Shown: piece by piece, positions 18,560 through 27,897 of the stretch
Position numbering within the stretch: position 1 is the first letter of the stretch
How the letters are laid out: the number at the start of each line of letters is the position of its first letter
From: Bacteroidales bacterium
GTDB lineage: Bacteria; Bacteroidota; Bacteroidia; Bacteroidales; F082
Length of the DNA: 52,179 nt
NCBI GenBank assembly: GCA_024400455.1
Contig: JAKSMU010000012.1
Coordinates: 1-52,179, forward strand
Direction of reading: 5' to 3'
Notes under the pieces: model-generated
Told to the model about the DNA's origin: nothing
Seen by the model: only the letters and a program-made list of their open reading frames with translations
Database searches by the model: none
Program-made: the position numbers and the translations under genes

Positions 18560-19849
18560 ATGGGTTATTATTTCACATCAGAATCAGTTTCTGAAGGTCA
18601 TCCGGATAAAATCTGCGACCAGATTTCGGATGCCGTCCTAGACGAAATCCTAAGTCACGACGCCTCTGCAAAAGTGGCTTGCGAAACTCTAGTCACCACC
18701 GGTCTTGTCGTCGTTGCCGGCGAAATCAAGACGAACACTTATGTTGAAATTCAAGACATTGCGCGTGACGTCATCGAAAAAATCGGCTACAACAAGTCGG
18801 AATACCAGTTCGATGCAAAGTCCTGCGGTGTTCTCTCCGTAGTTCACGGACAATCAGGCGACATCAACCAAGGCGTTGAACGCGATGCTCCCGAAAACCA
18901 AGGTGCCGGCGACCAAGGCATGATGTTCGGCTTTGCTTGCAAGGAAACCGAAAACTACATGCCGCTCACCATCGACCTCTCCCACCGTCTGCTACGCGAA
19001 CTTGCTGTCATCCGTCGCGAAGGCCGTCAGATGAAATATCTGCGTCCCGATGCAAAATCGCAAGTCACCGTGGAATACGGCGAAGGTTGGAAACCACTGC
19101 GCATCGACACCATCGTCATTTCAACGCAACACGACGAGTTTGACGATGATAAAGTCATGTTGAAGAAAATAGAAGATGACGTCCGCAACATCTTGATTCC
19201 AAGAGTAAAACGTCAGTTACCATCACGTTTGCGCAAACTTTTCGGCGACGATATGAAACTCTTAGTCAACCCGACAGGCAAGTTTGTCATCGGTGGCCCT
19301 CATGGTGATTCAGGTCTCACTGGTCGTAAAATCATCGTCGACACCTATGGTGGACGCGGCGCTCACGGCGGCGGTGCTTTCTCAGGAAAAGACTCCTCAA
19401 AAGTCGACCGTTCAGCAGCTTACGCTGCCCGTCACATTGCCAAGAACCTTGTGGCAGCCGGCATTTGTGATCAGGCTCTTGTACAGATTGCCTACGCCAT
19501 CGGAAAAGCTGAACCCGTCGGATTCTACATCAACACGGAAAACACGGTCCATGTCAAGGATGCCAACGGTAAGACACTCAGCGACATCGAAATTGCAGAA
19601 CGCATCAAAAAAATCGTCAAATTGCGCCCGTATGATATCGTCAAACGCTTCGGCCTTACCAACCCGATTTTTAAAGAGACCGCTTCGTACGGACATTTTG
19701 GACGTCAGCCCGAAACACGCGAAGTGGAAGTCTTCTATGAAGACAAGGACACCTTCAAGAGAGATGGCAAGATTTTCAAGAATGTTGAGTTTTTCGCATG
19801 GGAGAAACTCGATCTGGTCGAAGCTTTCAAGAAGGAATTTATCGGATAA
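18560..19849 (+). CDS. metK: S-adenosylmethionine synthase
   Basis: MetK makes SAM from methionine and ATP. The N-terminus [20 protein letters not shown] carries the ATP-binding His and Asp. The motifs [32 protein letters not shown] and [16 protein letters not shown] are the standard methionine and phosphate-binding signatures. At 429 residues it is somewhat longer than E. coli MetK (384), with extra sequence around 150-215 as in other Bacteroidota. It has its own promoter, a SAM-II riboswitch and a terminator, so it looks like a single-gene feedback-controlled unit. Confidence 0.96.
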   Translation: MGYYFTSESVSEGHPDKICDQISDAVLDEILSHDASAKVACETLVTTGLVVVAGEIKTNTYVEIQDIARDVIEKIGYNKSEYQFDAKSCGVLSVVHGQSGDINQGVERDAPENQGAGDQGMMFGFACKETENYMPLTIDLSHRLLRELAVIRREGRQMKYLRPDAKSQVTVEYGEGWKPLRIDTIVISTQHDEFDDDKVMLKKIEDDVRNILIPRVKRQLPSRLRKLFGDDMKLLVNPTGKFVIGGPHGDSGLTGRKIIVDTYGGRGAHGGGAFSGKDSSKVDRSAAYAARHIAKNLVAAGICDQALVQIAYAIGKAEPVGFYINTENTVHVKDANGKTLSDIEIAERIKKIVKLRPYDIVKRFGLTNPIFKETASYGHFGRQPETREVEVFYEDKDTFKRDGKIFKNVEFFAWEKLDLVEAFKKEFIG

Positions 19850-19872
19850 CACAAGACCAACACACACAACGA

Positions 19873-19905
19873 AAACAGCCCGTGAAATCACGAGCTGTTT
19901 TTTTG
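19873..19905 (+). terminator. Intrinsic terminator after metK
   Basis: AACAGC plus CGTG pairs with CACG plus GCTGTT with small bulges (19874-19898) and is followed by seven T residues. Confidence 0.85.
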
Positions 19906-19923
19906 TTATCTTTAAAAAAGCTA

Positions 19924-21099
19924 TTATAGCGACAGATTCATTCGTCCCTCCAAGAAATGCTCCCGAATGCCATATTGACGTTTCAAATCGGCAATTTGGG
20001 CGGCAATGGCGGCACGTTTCGCTTCTGAAGGAATGCCGTTGAAGATGCCTGCAATCAGCACATTCTTAGGCGTATGCTCCATTTCGATGAACTCCATGAC
20101 TTGCGTCTTGTAGCCGTAATAATCCAAAATCAAGGCACGGATGGTGTCGGTTATCATCACGGCCTGGCGTTCCATGAAAATGCCGTATTGCGTAATCGAA
20201 TTCAACACGCCCGACTTTTCCATTTCCTGACGGATTTGCTTGTGGCAGCATGGTGCGCACACAATAAGTTTTGCTCCCGCCATAATGCCCGAAGCAATAG
20301 CATCGTCGGTGGCCGTATTGCAAGCGTGCAATGCAATCAGCACATCGAGGCCATCGAAGTTGAACGTGTCAATTGCACCTTCCACAAATTCAAGGCCTTG
20401 CAGATTATCCGTCTTGATGATTTCGTTGATTTTCTGCACCAAATCGGGACGGATTTCAACACCTTTCATATCGACATTAAGATGCATTTTTTGCGTCAGG
20501 AATTCATGCAAGGCAAAAGTGAGATACCCCTTCCCTGCCCCCATGTCGGCAATGCGGACGGCACCATCGAATCGCATCGTTTTCAGCAAACCTTCAACGA
20601 TTTCGGTATATTTGCAAATCTGCTTGAACTTATGTTGCATGTCAGCCGTCACCTTGCCTTCGCGCGTGGTCAGTCCCAGCTGGAACCACCAAGGATTTGC
20701 CGGATTGATGAGACGGTTTTTCACATTGTCGTGTTCAAGGTTCTGCTCACGACATTCCTGCACTTTTTTAGTCTGCATCGTAGCCGTTCCTTTCAAGCTG
20801 ACAAGCAAGGTTACGTCCTCATTTACAGTAAAAAGCGAAGCGTTCAACAAACGCTGTGGCACCATTTCGGCAAGGATTTCGAGCATCTGTGCGGCATCGT
20901 AGTTTTTCACTTCGTCGCGTCGCTCGTAACGATAGGTGAAAGCGAAAAGGCGCGCACCTTTTATTAATACAGGCTTCACATACACATTGCGCAATTCGTC
21001 GTGCTTTTGCGCAGGCTTGCTCAGCGTCATTTTGACGAAATCGCCCTTTTCGAGTGATTCAGCCACACGCGCCATGAATTTTTCAATCGGATTCTGCAT
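19924..21099 (-). CDS. SAM-dependent methyltransferase (Methyltransf_32-like)
   Basis: The 391-residue protein has a class I methyltransferase core in its second half: motif I is IADMGAGKGYLTFALHEF, then MKGVEIRPDLVQKI as the acidic-loop strand. ALHACNTATDDAIASG and VCAPCCHKQIR follow, which are typical of the METTL25/Methyltransf_32 group. The first 170 residues form a separate domain with no motif I recognise. The substrate is unknown. A -7 box TATTTTTGC lies on the minus strand at 21115-21123, leaving a short leader before the ATG at 21099. The gene is convergent with metK. Confidence 0.75.
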   Translation of the reverse strand: MQNPIEKFMARVAESLEKGDFVKMTLSKPAQKHDELRNVYVKPVLIKGARLFAFTYRYERRDEVKNYDAAQMLEILAEMVPQRLLNASLFTVNEDVTLLVSLKGTATMQTKKVQECREQNLEHDNVKNRLINPANPWWFQLGLTTREGKVTADMQHKFKQICKYTEIVEGLLKTMRFDGAVRIADMGAGKGYLTFALHEFLTQKMHLNVDMKGVEIRPDLVQKINEIIKTDNLQGLEFVEGAIDTFNFDGLDVLIALHACNTATDDAIASGIMAGAKLIVCAPCCHKQIRQEMEKSGVLNSITQYGIFMERQAVMITDTIRALILDYYGYKTQVMEFIEMEHTPKNVLIAGIFNGIPSEAKRAAIAAQIADLKRQYGIREHFLEGRMNLSL

Positions 21100-21114
21100 G
21101 ATTTGAAATTTGCG

Positions 21115-21123
21115 GCAAAAATA
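21115..21123 (-). promoter_or_regulatory. -7 promoter box for the methyltransferase gene
   Basis: The minus strand reads TATTTTTGC, a full match to TAnnTTTGC, 16 bp before the start codon. Confidence 0.55.
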
Positions 21124-21137
21124 GCGAAAAATGAGTC

Positions 21138-23615
21138 CTACTCAATGGTAATTTTCTTTGTCAGCACACCATCAGCAGTGACGATGCGCAGCAAATAAAG
21201 GCCTTTGGAATAAGCCGACAAATCCATGTCAAGCGAAGAGCAATCCATGCGTTTCGTTTCAATGGCAAGGCCATTCACGCTCATCAATTGTAACATTTCG
21301 ATGCGTTTTTCCGATTCAATATGGATTTTTCCAGTCGTAGGATTCGGATAAACCAACAGTTTCAAATCAGGCATTTCATTGACATTCACATCAGTAGTGT
21401 CAGTCGGAACAACCTTGACATCATCAACGAACCAATCCCAAGCCAAGAACTCGCCAAAATCGTTGTAACCACGGAAGCCAATCTTGATGTTCTTGCCTTG
21501 ATACTCATCCAAATTGATGGAAATCGGCTCTTCATATTTATTGATTTGTCCGTATGGCAAGTCGGTTGCATCCCATTTGTCTTCCCAAGTACCTTCGCTG
21601 CAATCGAGCACGCGGACTGCATAATGATCATAATAAGGTGAACCATATTGCACCCAAGTCCAGAAAGTCAAGGTCGTCGGGCGATTGATAGTCAATGTTG
21701 GCGTAACGAGCGTTTGATCCTGTGGCGCATTATCATAATCGTCCCATTCCAAAACGGCATGTCTGCTTCCCGAATGAGGTTCGACATAAAACGCATTTTC
21801 GTCGTAATCGGTATAATATGTTGGGCCAAGCACCCACCACTGCCACATGGTTTCATTGCCTTGCTGCGACCAGCCTTCAGGGATGGAAAGGATATCATAT
21901 TCGTCGAAAGGTTCATAGAGCAAAGGACGCTGATAATCCCAAGTTATCGGAATTTCCTCCGAATCGGCACTATTGCCCAAATCGTCAACAAGCTGCACTA
22001 TCATTGTGCCGTGCGTGTGGTTGTCGTAAGCAGGAATCGTTGCCGTGTAATCATAATTACCCCTTGACTTTGTGAAAGTTAAGTTATTCGTAACACCCCA
22101 AATGGTATAAGTGGCGTTCAAGGTATTCGGCATTCCAGAAGCATCGCGCAAACGCAAAGTGAGGTTCATTTCAGTATCGGCATATTCGTGATTGCCAGCC
22201 ACTGAGACCACAACCGGCGGATTATTATCTACAGCGGAATTGCTGATGAAAACATCATCAATGTAAAGGTTCCAGCCGTATTCGCTGCAACCTTCGAAAA
22301 TCACGAAGCCGTAATCCGACGGACAATCGAACTGATAGGAATATTCGTACCAGTCATCAACATCAGCAATGACAGGGTCCATGAACGTGCAACGATGCAC
22401 AGTACCAAGCAGTTGTGCGCCTTCGGTGTTCGGCTGCGTGTTGAAATACACATTGACACGGTCGGCTTTATTGATATTGTGGTTGCTGTTTCGATATATC
22501 CAAAAGCGGACGATATTGCCGCTTTCGCTCAACTCCATTTTCGGCGAAACCAGTTCAGCCTTATTGCCAGCCGCATTGGTATAGGTGTAGAAACGCGCCA
22601 TGAACTGACTGCCATCATGCGGCAAAGCATCAGGCGTGGAACCTTCCGAAATCTGGTCAAAAGCTCTATCCCCGACTGTTGCCTGATTCAACCAGCCAAA
22701 TGGCGGGAAGGCTTGTTCAAAACCTTCTTCCAACGGGAAATCATTGTAAGGTTCCAAAGCCGTGACAAGGAAATCCAATTGTTCGCTATGAGAATTGTGC
22801 GTTGAAGTCAGCACCGGACGAATATGCAAATCCTGGTTTGGAGTCAGATTCAAAGGAAGCGTAACGGCGGCAACGACATCAACCGACGAAGCATACGGAA
22901 TCGTAACATTCTGTACCTGTGCGCCATTGACAAAGAAATTGCAGTCTAAATCGCCAGCGTTGCCAAAGTTCACCGTCTCAATTTCTTGTCCCGTATTGTC
23001 GATGCGGAAACGCAGATAGGCAGGTTCGCCAAAATAGGCAGTCGTATCGGGCGTGAGTTGCTCCGCATAGAAATTGTATTGATTGGTCTGCTCAATGATG
23101 ATGTCATCTATCGACAAATACCACGGCCCGTTGTCAGCCACGCTGTGGAAACCCACGTAGAACGAGCCTGAACTTGGCGCCTGAAACACCGCTGAAGTCT
23201 GTTCAAATTCCTCATTGGCAACCACCATCTGCGGCAAAACTGAAACATTCATCGCCGACGGAGCAGCATTAGCACCCGCCTTGACTTCCAAATTAAAATG
23301 ATCGACATGCCAAGTGGCGTACCAGAACGAAACGCGATAGTAGTTTCCGGCAGTCACGTTTATCTCCTTATAAATCCACACATCGGTGTTGTAGGTGGCA
23401 TACATATACCAGTCGCCGGAATGAGGCTTCCTTCCACGCGCCTCATTGTCATCAGGAATAGTGATGCCGGCTTTCCAACCGCCATCGTTGCAAATCCAAC
23501 CCGTTGGCGTCTGACCAACAGTGTTTCCATTTTCAAAAGTCTCGTTCACAAGAACTTGAGCCGACAGAACAAAACTCATCAGCATTGAGACAAGAAATAA
23601 AGATAACCTTTTCAT
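21138..23615 (-). CDS. Cleaved-adhesin / choice-of-anchor J protein with T9SS sorting domain
   Basis: The 825-residue surface protein begins with a signal peptide (MKRLSLFLVSMLMSFVLSAQ). It contains three jelly-roll modules of the cleaved-adhesin type, recognisable by ETFENG...GWICNDG, EGFEQAFPPFGWLNQ and EPFDEYDILSIPEGW, each followed by WYLSIDDI, WNLYIDDV or WDWFVDDV strands. The C-terminus is a type A sorting domain (LLVYPNPTTGKIHIES, SKGLYLLRIV). These modules often bind glycans or proteins, and related ones occur in gingipains. No protease domain is present here. The ligand is unknown. The gene is divergent from htpG with 147 bp between them. Confidence 0.85.
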   Translation of the reverse strand: MKRLSLFLVSMLMSFVLSAQVLVNETFENGNTVGQTPTGWICNDGGWKAGITIPDDNEARGRKPHSGDWYMYATYNTDVWIYKEINVTAGNYYRVSFWYATWHVDHFNLEVKAGANAAPSAMNVSVLPQMVVANEEFEQTSAVFQAPSSGSFYVGFHSVADNGPWYLSIDDIIIEQTNQYNFYAEQLTPDTTAYFGEPAYLRFRIDNTGQEIETVNFGNAGDLDCNFFVNGAQVQNVTIPYASSVDVVAAVTLPLNLTPNQDLHIRPVLTSTHNSHSEQLDFLVTALEPYNDFPLEEGFEQAFPPFGWLNQATVGDRAFDQISEGSTPDALPHDGSQFMARFYTYTNAAGNKAELVSPKMELSESGNIVRFWIYRNSNHNINKADRVNVYFNTQPNTEGAQLLGTVHRCTFMDPVIADVDDWYEYSYQFDCPSDYGFVIFEGCSEYGWNLYIDDVFISNSAVDNNPPVVVSVAGNHEYADTEMNLTLRLRDASGMPNTLNATYTIWGVTNNLTFTKSRGNYDYTATIPAYDNHTHGTMIVQLVDDLGNSADSEEIPITWDYQRPLLYEPFDEYDILSIPEGWSQQGNETMWQWWVLGPTYYTDYDENAFYVEPHSGSRHAVLEWDDYDNAPQDQTLVTPTLTINRPTTLTFWTWVQYGSPYYDHYAVRVLDCSEGTWEDKWDATDLPYGQINKYEEPISINLDEYQGKNIKIGFRGYNDFGEFLAWDWFVDDVKVVPTDTTDVNVNEMPDLKLLVYPNPTTGKIHIESEKRIEMLQLMSVNGLAIETKRMDCSSLDMDLSAYSKGLYLLRIVTADGVLTKKITIE

Positions 23616-23762
23616 TATTAAGTGTATTATTTGATTTTCTTTGAAACGTCAAAATTAAGGAAAAAGGAAATACATGCGACTCTTTTTGCGACAAAATGTC
23701 AGTTTTCGGCTTGGCACATTATTTGACCGATAGGCGGCAGAAAATTCTAAAAACACAAAGAT

Positions 23763-25721
23763 ATGCAATCAGGAAACATTGGAGTCAAGACAGAAAACAT
23801 TTTCCCTGTCATTAAGAAATTCTTGTATTCGGACCAGGAAATATTCCTTCGCGAAATCATCAGCAATGCCGTCGATGCCAGCCAGAAGCTGAAGGCTTTG
23901 GCTGCTTCCGGCGAGTTTAAAGGCGAACTCGGCGACCTCACCATTAAGGTTGAAGTCGACAAGCAGAAGAAAACCATCACCGTGCGCGACCGAGGCATAG
24001 GCATGACCGCCGAGGAAGTCGACCGCTACATCAATCAAATCGCTTTCTCGGGCGCTGAAGAGTTTATCGCCAAGTTCAAGACCAAGACCGAAGCCGAATC
24101 GGCCAACATCATCGGTCATTTTGGCTTAGGTTTCTATTCCGCTTTCATGGTTGCCTCGAAAGTGGCTCTGATTACCAAATCGTGCAAGGAAGAAGGCACA
24201 AACGGCGTCATTTGGGAATGTGACGGAAGTCCAGAGTACACGATGAACGAAATCCCGAAGGGCGACCGCGGCACCGATGTCATCCTTTATGTGACCGAAG
24301 GCGATGAGGAATTTCTGGAAGAAAGCCGCATCCGCGAACTGCTCAACAAATACTGCAAATTCCTGCCCGTACCGATTCAGTTTGGCACCAAGAAAGTTCA
24401 GGAGCCAATTGAAGATGTGATTGAAGACGCAGAAGTGGTTGGAGACGATGCTACCGAAGAAAAAAAGGAAGAAAAGAAAGAGCCCAAGACACGCGAAGTC
24501 GAAAAGCCTTGGATTATCAACGATGTAGCTCCGCTTTGGAAAAAAGCGCCGAGTGAAATCAAGGACGAGGAATACGACGAGTTTTATCACGTCCTCTACC
24601 CGATGAATTTCGGCGACCCGCTGTTCCACATCCACCTCAACGTGGATTATCCTTTCGACCTCACCGGCATTTTGTACTTCCCAAAGGTGAAAAACCGCTA
24701 CGAATTTCAGCGCAATAAGATTCAGCTCTATTGCAACCAAGTTTTCGTAACCGATTCAGTAGAAGGCATTTTGCCTGAATTCCTTTCGTTGCTTCACGGC
24801 GTCATCGACTCGCCCGACATTCCTTTGAACGTCAGCCGCAGTTTCCTGCAAAGCGACCAAAGCGTGAAGAAAATCTCGACCTACATCACCAAGAAAGTCG
24901 CCGAAAAACTCGAAGAACTCTTCAAAAAAGACCGCGAAGCCTACGAAAAGAACTGGGACGACATCCGTGTTTTCATTGAATACGGCATGATTTCCGACCC
25001 GAAATTCTACGAACGCGCCGAAAAATTCTTCCTTTTCAAGGACACCGAAGGCAAATATTACACCATCGAGGAATACAAGGAACTCATCAAGGAAAAGCAG
25101 ACCAACAAGGACAAAAATCTGGTTTACCTCTACGCCACCGATGCCGACGACCAATACACCAACATCGAAAACGCCAAGTCACGCGGCTACAACGTGCTGA
25201 TGATGGACGGCATTCTGGACAGCCATTTCATCAGCGCCTACGAGCAGAAGGAAGGCGAGAAAAACGAAGGCCGCACGCAGTTTGCCCGCGTCGACTCCGC
25301 CCCGACCGACAAGCTCATCGTCACCGAAGAGAAGGAAGAGGAATCGAAACTCGATGACAAACAGAAAGATGCCATCAAGGCCGAGTTTGAAAAAGTCATC
25401 GACAAGATGCGTTTCAACGTTGAATTCAGCAACGAAAACGAAACCGACGCACCTGTCGAAATCACGCAAAACGAATGGATGCGCCGCATGAAGGAAATGG
25501 AACAGTTGAACGGCGGCATGTCGTTCTACGGCTCAATGCCCGACAGCTACACCTTGATGCTCAATGCCAACAACCCTGTCATCGCCGGCCTGATGGACAA
25601 GAGCGAAGAAGAACGAACCACCACGATTCAGCAAATCTACGACCTTGCGCAACTTTCAAAGAACCTGCTGAAAGGCAAGGAACTGAGCGAGTTCGTGAAG
25701 CGCAATATGGAGAAACTGTAA
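23763..25721 (+). CDS. htpG: Hsp90 chaperone HtpG
   Basis: HtpG is the bacterial Hsp90. The N-terminal ATPase region has DQEIFLREIISNAVDAS, with the catalytic Glu and the ATP-binding Asn. DRGIGMTAEEVDRYINQIA and the lid motif GHFGLGFYSAFMVA follow. The 652-residue length is typical. An acidic Lys/Glu-rich linker lies near residues 220-245 (ATEEKKEEKKEPKTRE), longer than in E. coli HtpG. The C-terminal dimerisation domain is complete. The gene appears monocistronic, and a long perfect hairpin follows it at 25777-25814. No standard -7 box was found upstream. Confidence 0.95.
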   Translation: MQSGNIGVKTENIFPVIKKFLYSDQEIFLREIISNAVDASQKLKALAASGEFKGELGDLTIKVEVDKQKKTITVRDRGIGMTAEEVDRYINQIAFSGAEEFIAKFKTKTEAESANIIGHFGLGFYSAFMVASKVALITKSCKEEGTNGVIWECDGSPEYTMNEIPKGDRGTDVILYVTEGDEEFLEESRIRELLNKYCKFLPVPIQFGTKKVQEPIEDVIEDAEVVGDDATEEKKEEKKEPKTREVEKPWIINDVAPLWKKAPSEIKDEEYDEFYHVLYPMNFGDPLFHIHLNVDYPFDLTGILYFPKVKNRYEFQRNKIQLYCNQVFVTDSVEGILPEFLSLLHGVIDSPDIPLNVSRSFLQSDQSVKKISTYITKKVAEKLEELFKKDREAYEKNWDDIRVFIEYGMISDPKFYERAEKFFLFKDTEGKYYTIEEYKELIKEKQTNKDKNLVYLYATDADDQYTNIENAKSRGYNVLMMDGILDSHFISAYEQKEGEKNEGRTQFARVDSAPTDKLIVTEEKEEESKLDDKQKDAIKAEFEKVIDKMRFNVEFSNENETDAPVEITQNEWMRRMKEMEQLNGGMSFYGSMPDSYTLMLNANNPVIAGLMDKSEEERTTTIQQIYDLAQLSKNLLKGKELSEFVKRNMEKL

Positions 25722-25776
25722 TACCGCTTTTTCGGAACAAGTTTTTCGCAATTTCACATAAAACAATCGCATAATT

Positions 25777-25814
25777 AAAAGCATTTGACTATTTTTGCAG
25801 TCAAATGCTTTTTT
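25777..25814. terminator. Perfect 14-bp hairpin terminator overlapping a promoter box
   Basis: AAAAGCATTTGACT (25777-25790) and AGTCAAATGCTTTT (25799-25812) are exact reverse complements with an 8-base loop and two more T residues after. This is a good terminator for htpG. The last base of the left arm plus the loop spell TATTTTTGC (25790-25798), a full -7 promoter box for the TPM gene whose ATG is at 25815. Terminator, promoter and possibly operator therefore share the same 38 bp. Confidence 0.8.
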
Positions 25815-26255
25815 ATGTCAACCGCACAAAACATACTGAACCGAGAAGAAGACCAACGCATCGTTGAAGCCATAAAGACTGCCGAGCGCAACACTTCGGG
25901 CGAAATCAAGGTGCATATCGAGAACCATTGCAAAGGCGATGTGGAAGAACGAAGCATAGTGGTTTTCAACAAGTTGAAACTCAACGAAACAAAACTTCGC
26001 AACGGCGTGCTCATTTACATCGCCGTGAAAGACCACAAGTTTGCCATCCTTGGCGACGAAGGCATCAACCAAGTTGTTGAAGAAAACTTCTGGAACGATG
26101 TAAAAGACATGATGGCCGCCAAATTCTGCGAAGGCCTTTTTGAAGAAGGCTTGGAAGCTGGCATTTTGCGCTGCGGCGAGAAACTAAAGACTTATTTTCC
26201 TTATCAAAACGACGACATCAATGAAATCAGTGACGAAATATCATACGGAGAGTAG
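25815..26255 (+). CDS. TPM-domain protein (cytosolic)
   Basis: The 146-residue protein matches the TPM domain (PF04536): EEDQRIVEAIKTAERNTSGEIKVHIE, then RNGVLIYIAVKDHKFAILGDEGI and FCEGLFEEGLEAGI. It has no signal peptide. The ATG at 25815 is preferred over an ATG at 25785 because the promoter box and hairpin lie between them. TPM proteins often pair with LemA or with a membrane TPM partner; here the partner is the next gene, which overlaps by 35 bases. Their biochemical role is not settled. Confidence 0.75.
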   Translation: MSTAQNILNREEDQRIVEAIKTAERNTSGEIKVHIENHCKGDVEERSIVVFNKLKLNETKLRNGVLIYIAVKDHKFAILGDEGINQVVEENFWNDVKDMMAAKFCEGLFEEGLEAGILRCGEKLKTYFPYQNDDINEISDEISYGE

Positions 26256-27051
26256 CGAGAGTACGAGACTGCGAGACTGCGAGACTGCGAGACCACATAC
26301 TGATGGGATTTTTAGGTTGTTTTGGGTCTGCCTTTTACTTGTGCTTTGCAGCACAATCAAGGCTCAGATTCCGAGCAAACCTTATCCGCCACGTTTGGTG
26401 AACGATTTCACAAACACATTGAGTTACAGCGAAATCGAAACTTTGGAACGGAGGCTTGTGGCATACAACGATTCCACTTCAACGCAATTTACCGTGGTTT
26501 TGGTCGACGACCTTCATGGCATGGATGTCGCGCAATTTGCCACGCAATTGGGTCACGATTGGGGCGTAGGACAAGGCGCAAAAGATAACGGCGCAGTCAT
26601 TCTGGTCAAACCGAAAAACGAGAAAGGCAACGGGCAGGTCAACATCAGCCCAGGTTACGGTCTGGAGCCTTACATCACCGATGCGGCAGCAAGTGCTATC
26701 ATACAAAAGGAAATGATTCCTTATTTCAAGGAAAACGATTATTACCAAGGCATATACAATGCCGTGACGGTGATGATGGACTTGTGTTCCGGAAAATTCA
26801 CAGCCGATGATTACACAAACGGCGATGGCAGCGGTTCCATCATCGCATTAATCATCATTATCATTATCATCATACTGGTTATCAAGTCGTCAGGAGGCAC
26901 AACATATTCCGGCGGCGGCTCCAACGGCCATGTCATCTTCATGCCAGGACCAGGCAGTTTTGGCGGCGGCAGTGGCGGCTTCGGTGGTGGTGGCTTCGGC
27001 GGCTTTGGCGGCGGCCATTTTGGTGGCGGCGGTGCCAGCGGAAGTTGGTAA
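26221..27051 (+). CDS. YgcG-like TPM-domain membrane protein with an 8-bp tandem repeat near its start
   Basis: A hydrophobic signal (RLFWVCLLLVLCSTIKAQ) is followed by the TPM domain: VNDFTNTLSYSEIETLERRL, GHDWGVGQGAKDNGAVILV, and SPGYGLEPYITDAAASAII. A single transmembrane helix (IIALIIIIIIIILVIKSS) and a Gly/Phe-rich tail (FGGGSGGFGGGGFGGFGGG) complete it, as in E. coli YgcG. The ATG at 26221 overlaps the upstream gene by 35 bases. Between that ATG and the signal peptide, three gagactgc units plus a partial fourth encode an odd hydrophilic stretch (ESTRLRDCETARP). The true start is uncertain: no other in-frame ATG precedes the signal peptide, and an ATG at 26303 is out of frame. Confidence 0.75.
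   Translation: MKSVTKYHTESSESTRLRDCETARPHTDGIFRLFWVCLLLVLCSTIKAQIPSKPYPPRLVNDFTNTLSYSEIETLERRLVAYNDSTSTQFTVVLVDDLHGMDVAQFATQLGHDWGVGQGAKDNGAVILVKPKNEKGNGQVNISPGYGLEPYITDAAASAIIQKEMIPYFKENDYYQGIYNAVTVMMDLCSGKFTADDYTNGDGSGSIIALIIIIIIIILVIKSSGGTTYSGGGSNGHVIFMPGPGSFGGGSGGFGGGGFGGFGGGHFGGGGASGSW
26268..26295 (+). repeat. 8-bp tandem repeat inside the 5' end of the YgcG-like gene
   Basis: The unit gagactgc occurs three times in tandem followed by gagaccac. Eight is not a multiple of three, so gain or loss of one unit would shift the frame between the upstream ATG and the signal peptide. Confidence 0.85.
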
Positions 27052-27093
27052 AAAACACAATATTTCTTTCATTTATCTCAAAACGAACACATT

Positions 27094-27774
27094 ATGGCAA
27101 ACGCACCAATCATAGAACTTGAAGACGCATCTATCTTTCAGAAAAGCAACCTGATACTGTCGAATGTCACTTTCACCATTTGCAAAGGCGAATTCGTTTA
27201 TCTCATCGGGAAGACCGGCAGCGGGAAATCGTCGCTTCTGAAAACCTTATACGGCGAATTGCCCGCCAAAGACGGTAAAGTGTTTGTCGCTCAATACGAT
27301 TTGACTGACATTCGTCGCCGCGACATTCCTTATCTGCGCCGCAAAATCGGCATCGTCTTTCAGGATTTCCAACTGCTTTTCGACCGCACGGTTGAAGCCA
27401 ACCTTGAGTTTGTGCTGCGCGCCACCGGCTGGAAAGAAGAAGATGAAATCTCAAACCGCATCGACGAAGTCCTTGACAAAGTCGGGCTGAAAGACAAGCG
27501 TCAGAGCATGCCCCACCAACTTTCCGGCGGCGAACAGCAAAGCATTGCCATTGCGCGCGCCCTGCTCAACGACCCGCTCATCATTCTCGCCGACGAGCCC
27601 ACCGGCAACCTCGACCCCGAAACCACCATCGACGTGATGCGCTTGCTCCGCAAAATCAGCGAAAGCGGCACAGCCGTACTGATGGCCACCCACAATTACA
27701 CATTGATGCAAAAATATCCGTCGCGCGTGATCAAATGCGACAACGGGACGATTTCCTGCTCAGTGATGGACTAA
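27094..27774 (+). CDS. ftsE: Cell division ATP-binding protein FtsE
   Basis: FtsE with FtsX regulates peptidoglycan hydrolases at the septum. The 226-residue ABC ATPase has Walker [11 protein letters not shown]-loop [15 protein letters not shown], signature LSGGEQQ, Walker [15 protein letters not shown] and H-loop [16 protein letters not shown] and ADEPTGNLD are characteristic of FtsE/LolD-type ATPases. No FtsX permease lies beside it, so the membrane partner must be elsewhere. LolD is the alternative, but the Bacteroidota FtsE-like start and length favour FtsE. Confidence 0.82.
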   Translation: MANAPIIELEDASIFQKSNLILSNVTFTICKGEFVYLIGKTGSGKSSLLKTLYGELPAKDGKVFVAQYDLTDIRRRDIPYLRRKIGIVFQDFQLLFDRTVEANLEFVLRATGWKEEDEISNRIDEVLDKVGLKDKRQSMPHQLSGGEQQSIAIARALLNDPLIILADEPTGNLDPETTIDVMRLLRKISESGTAVLMATHNYTLMQKYPSRVIKCDNGTISCSVMD

Positions 27775-27823
27775 AATCCTCTTTCATTTTTCAATCATTT
27801 CATTCTCCACCTTAAAACTTTAT

Positions 27824-27832
27824 TATCTTTGC
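27824..27832 (+). promoter_or_regulatory. -7 promoter box for the frameshifted T9SS gene
   Basis: TATCTTTGC matches TAnnTTTGC and lies about 65 bp before the ATG at 27898. No clear -33 box is visible. Confidence 0.5.
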
Positions 27833-27897
27833 AGTGCTTATTATCAGGCATTTGTAGAAAATCAGTCAACAAAATACAATAACAAAATCTATCTGAA

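Noticed and set aside
20074..20967. 297-residue plus-strand frame opposite the methyltransferase gene
   Set aside because: It is the antisense of a well-recognised methyltransferase, and its product shows only His/Phe-rich shadow composition.
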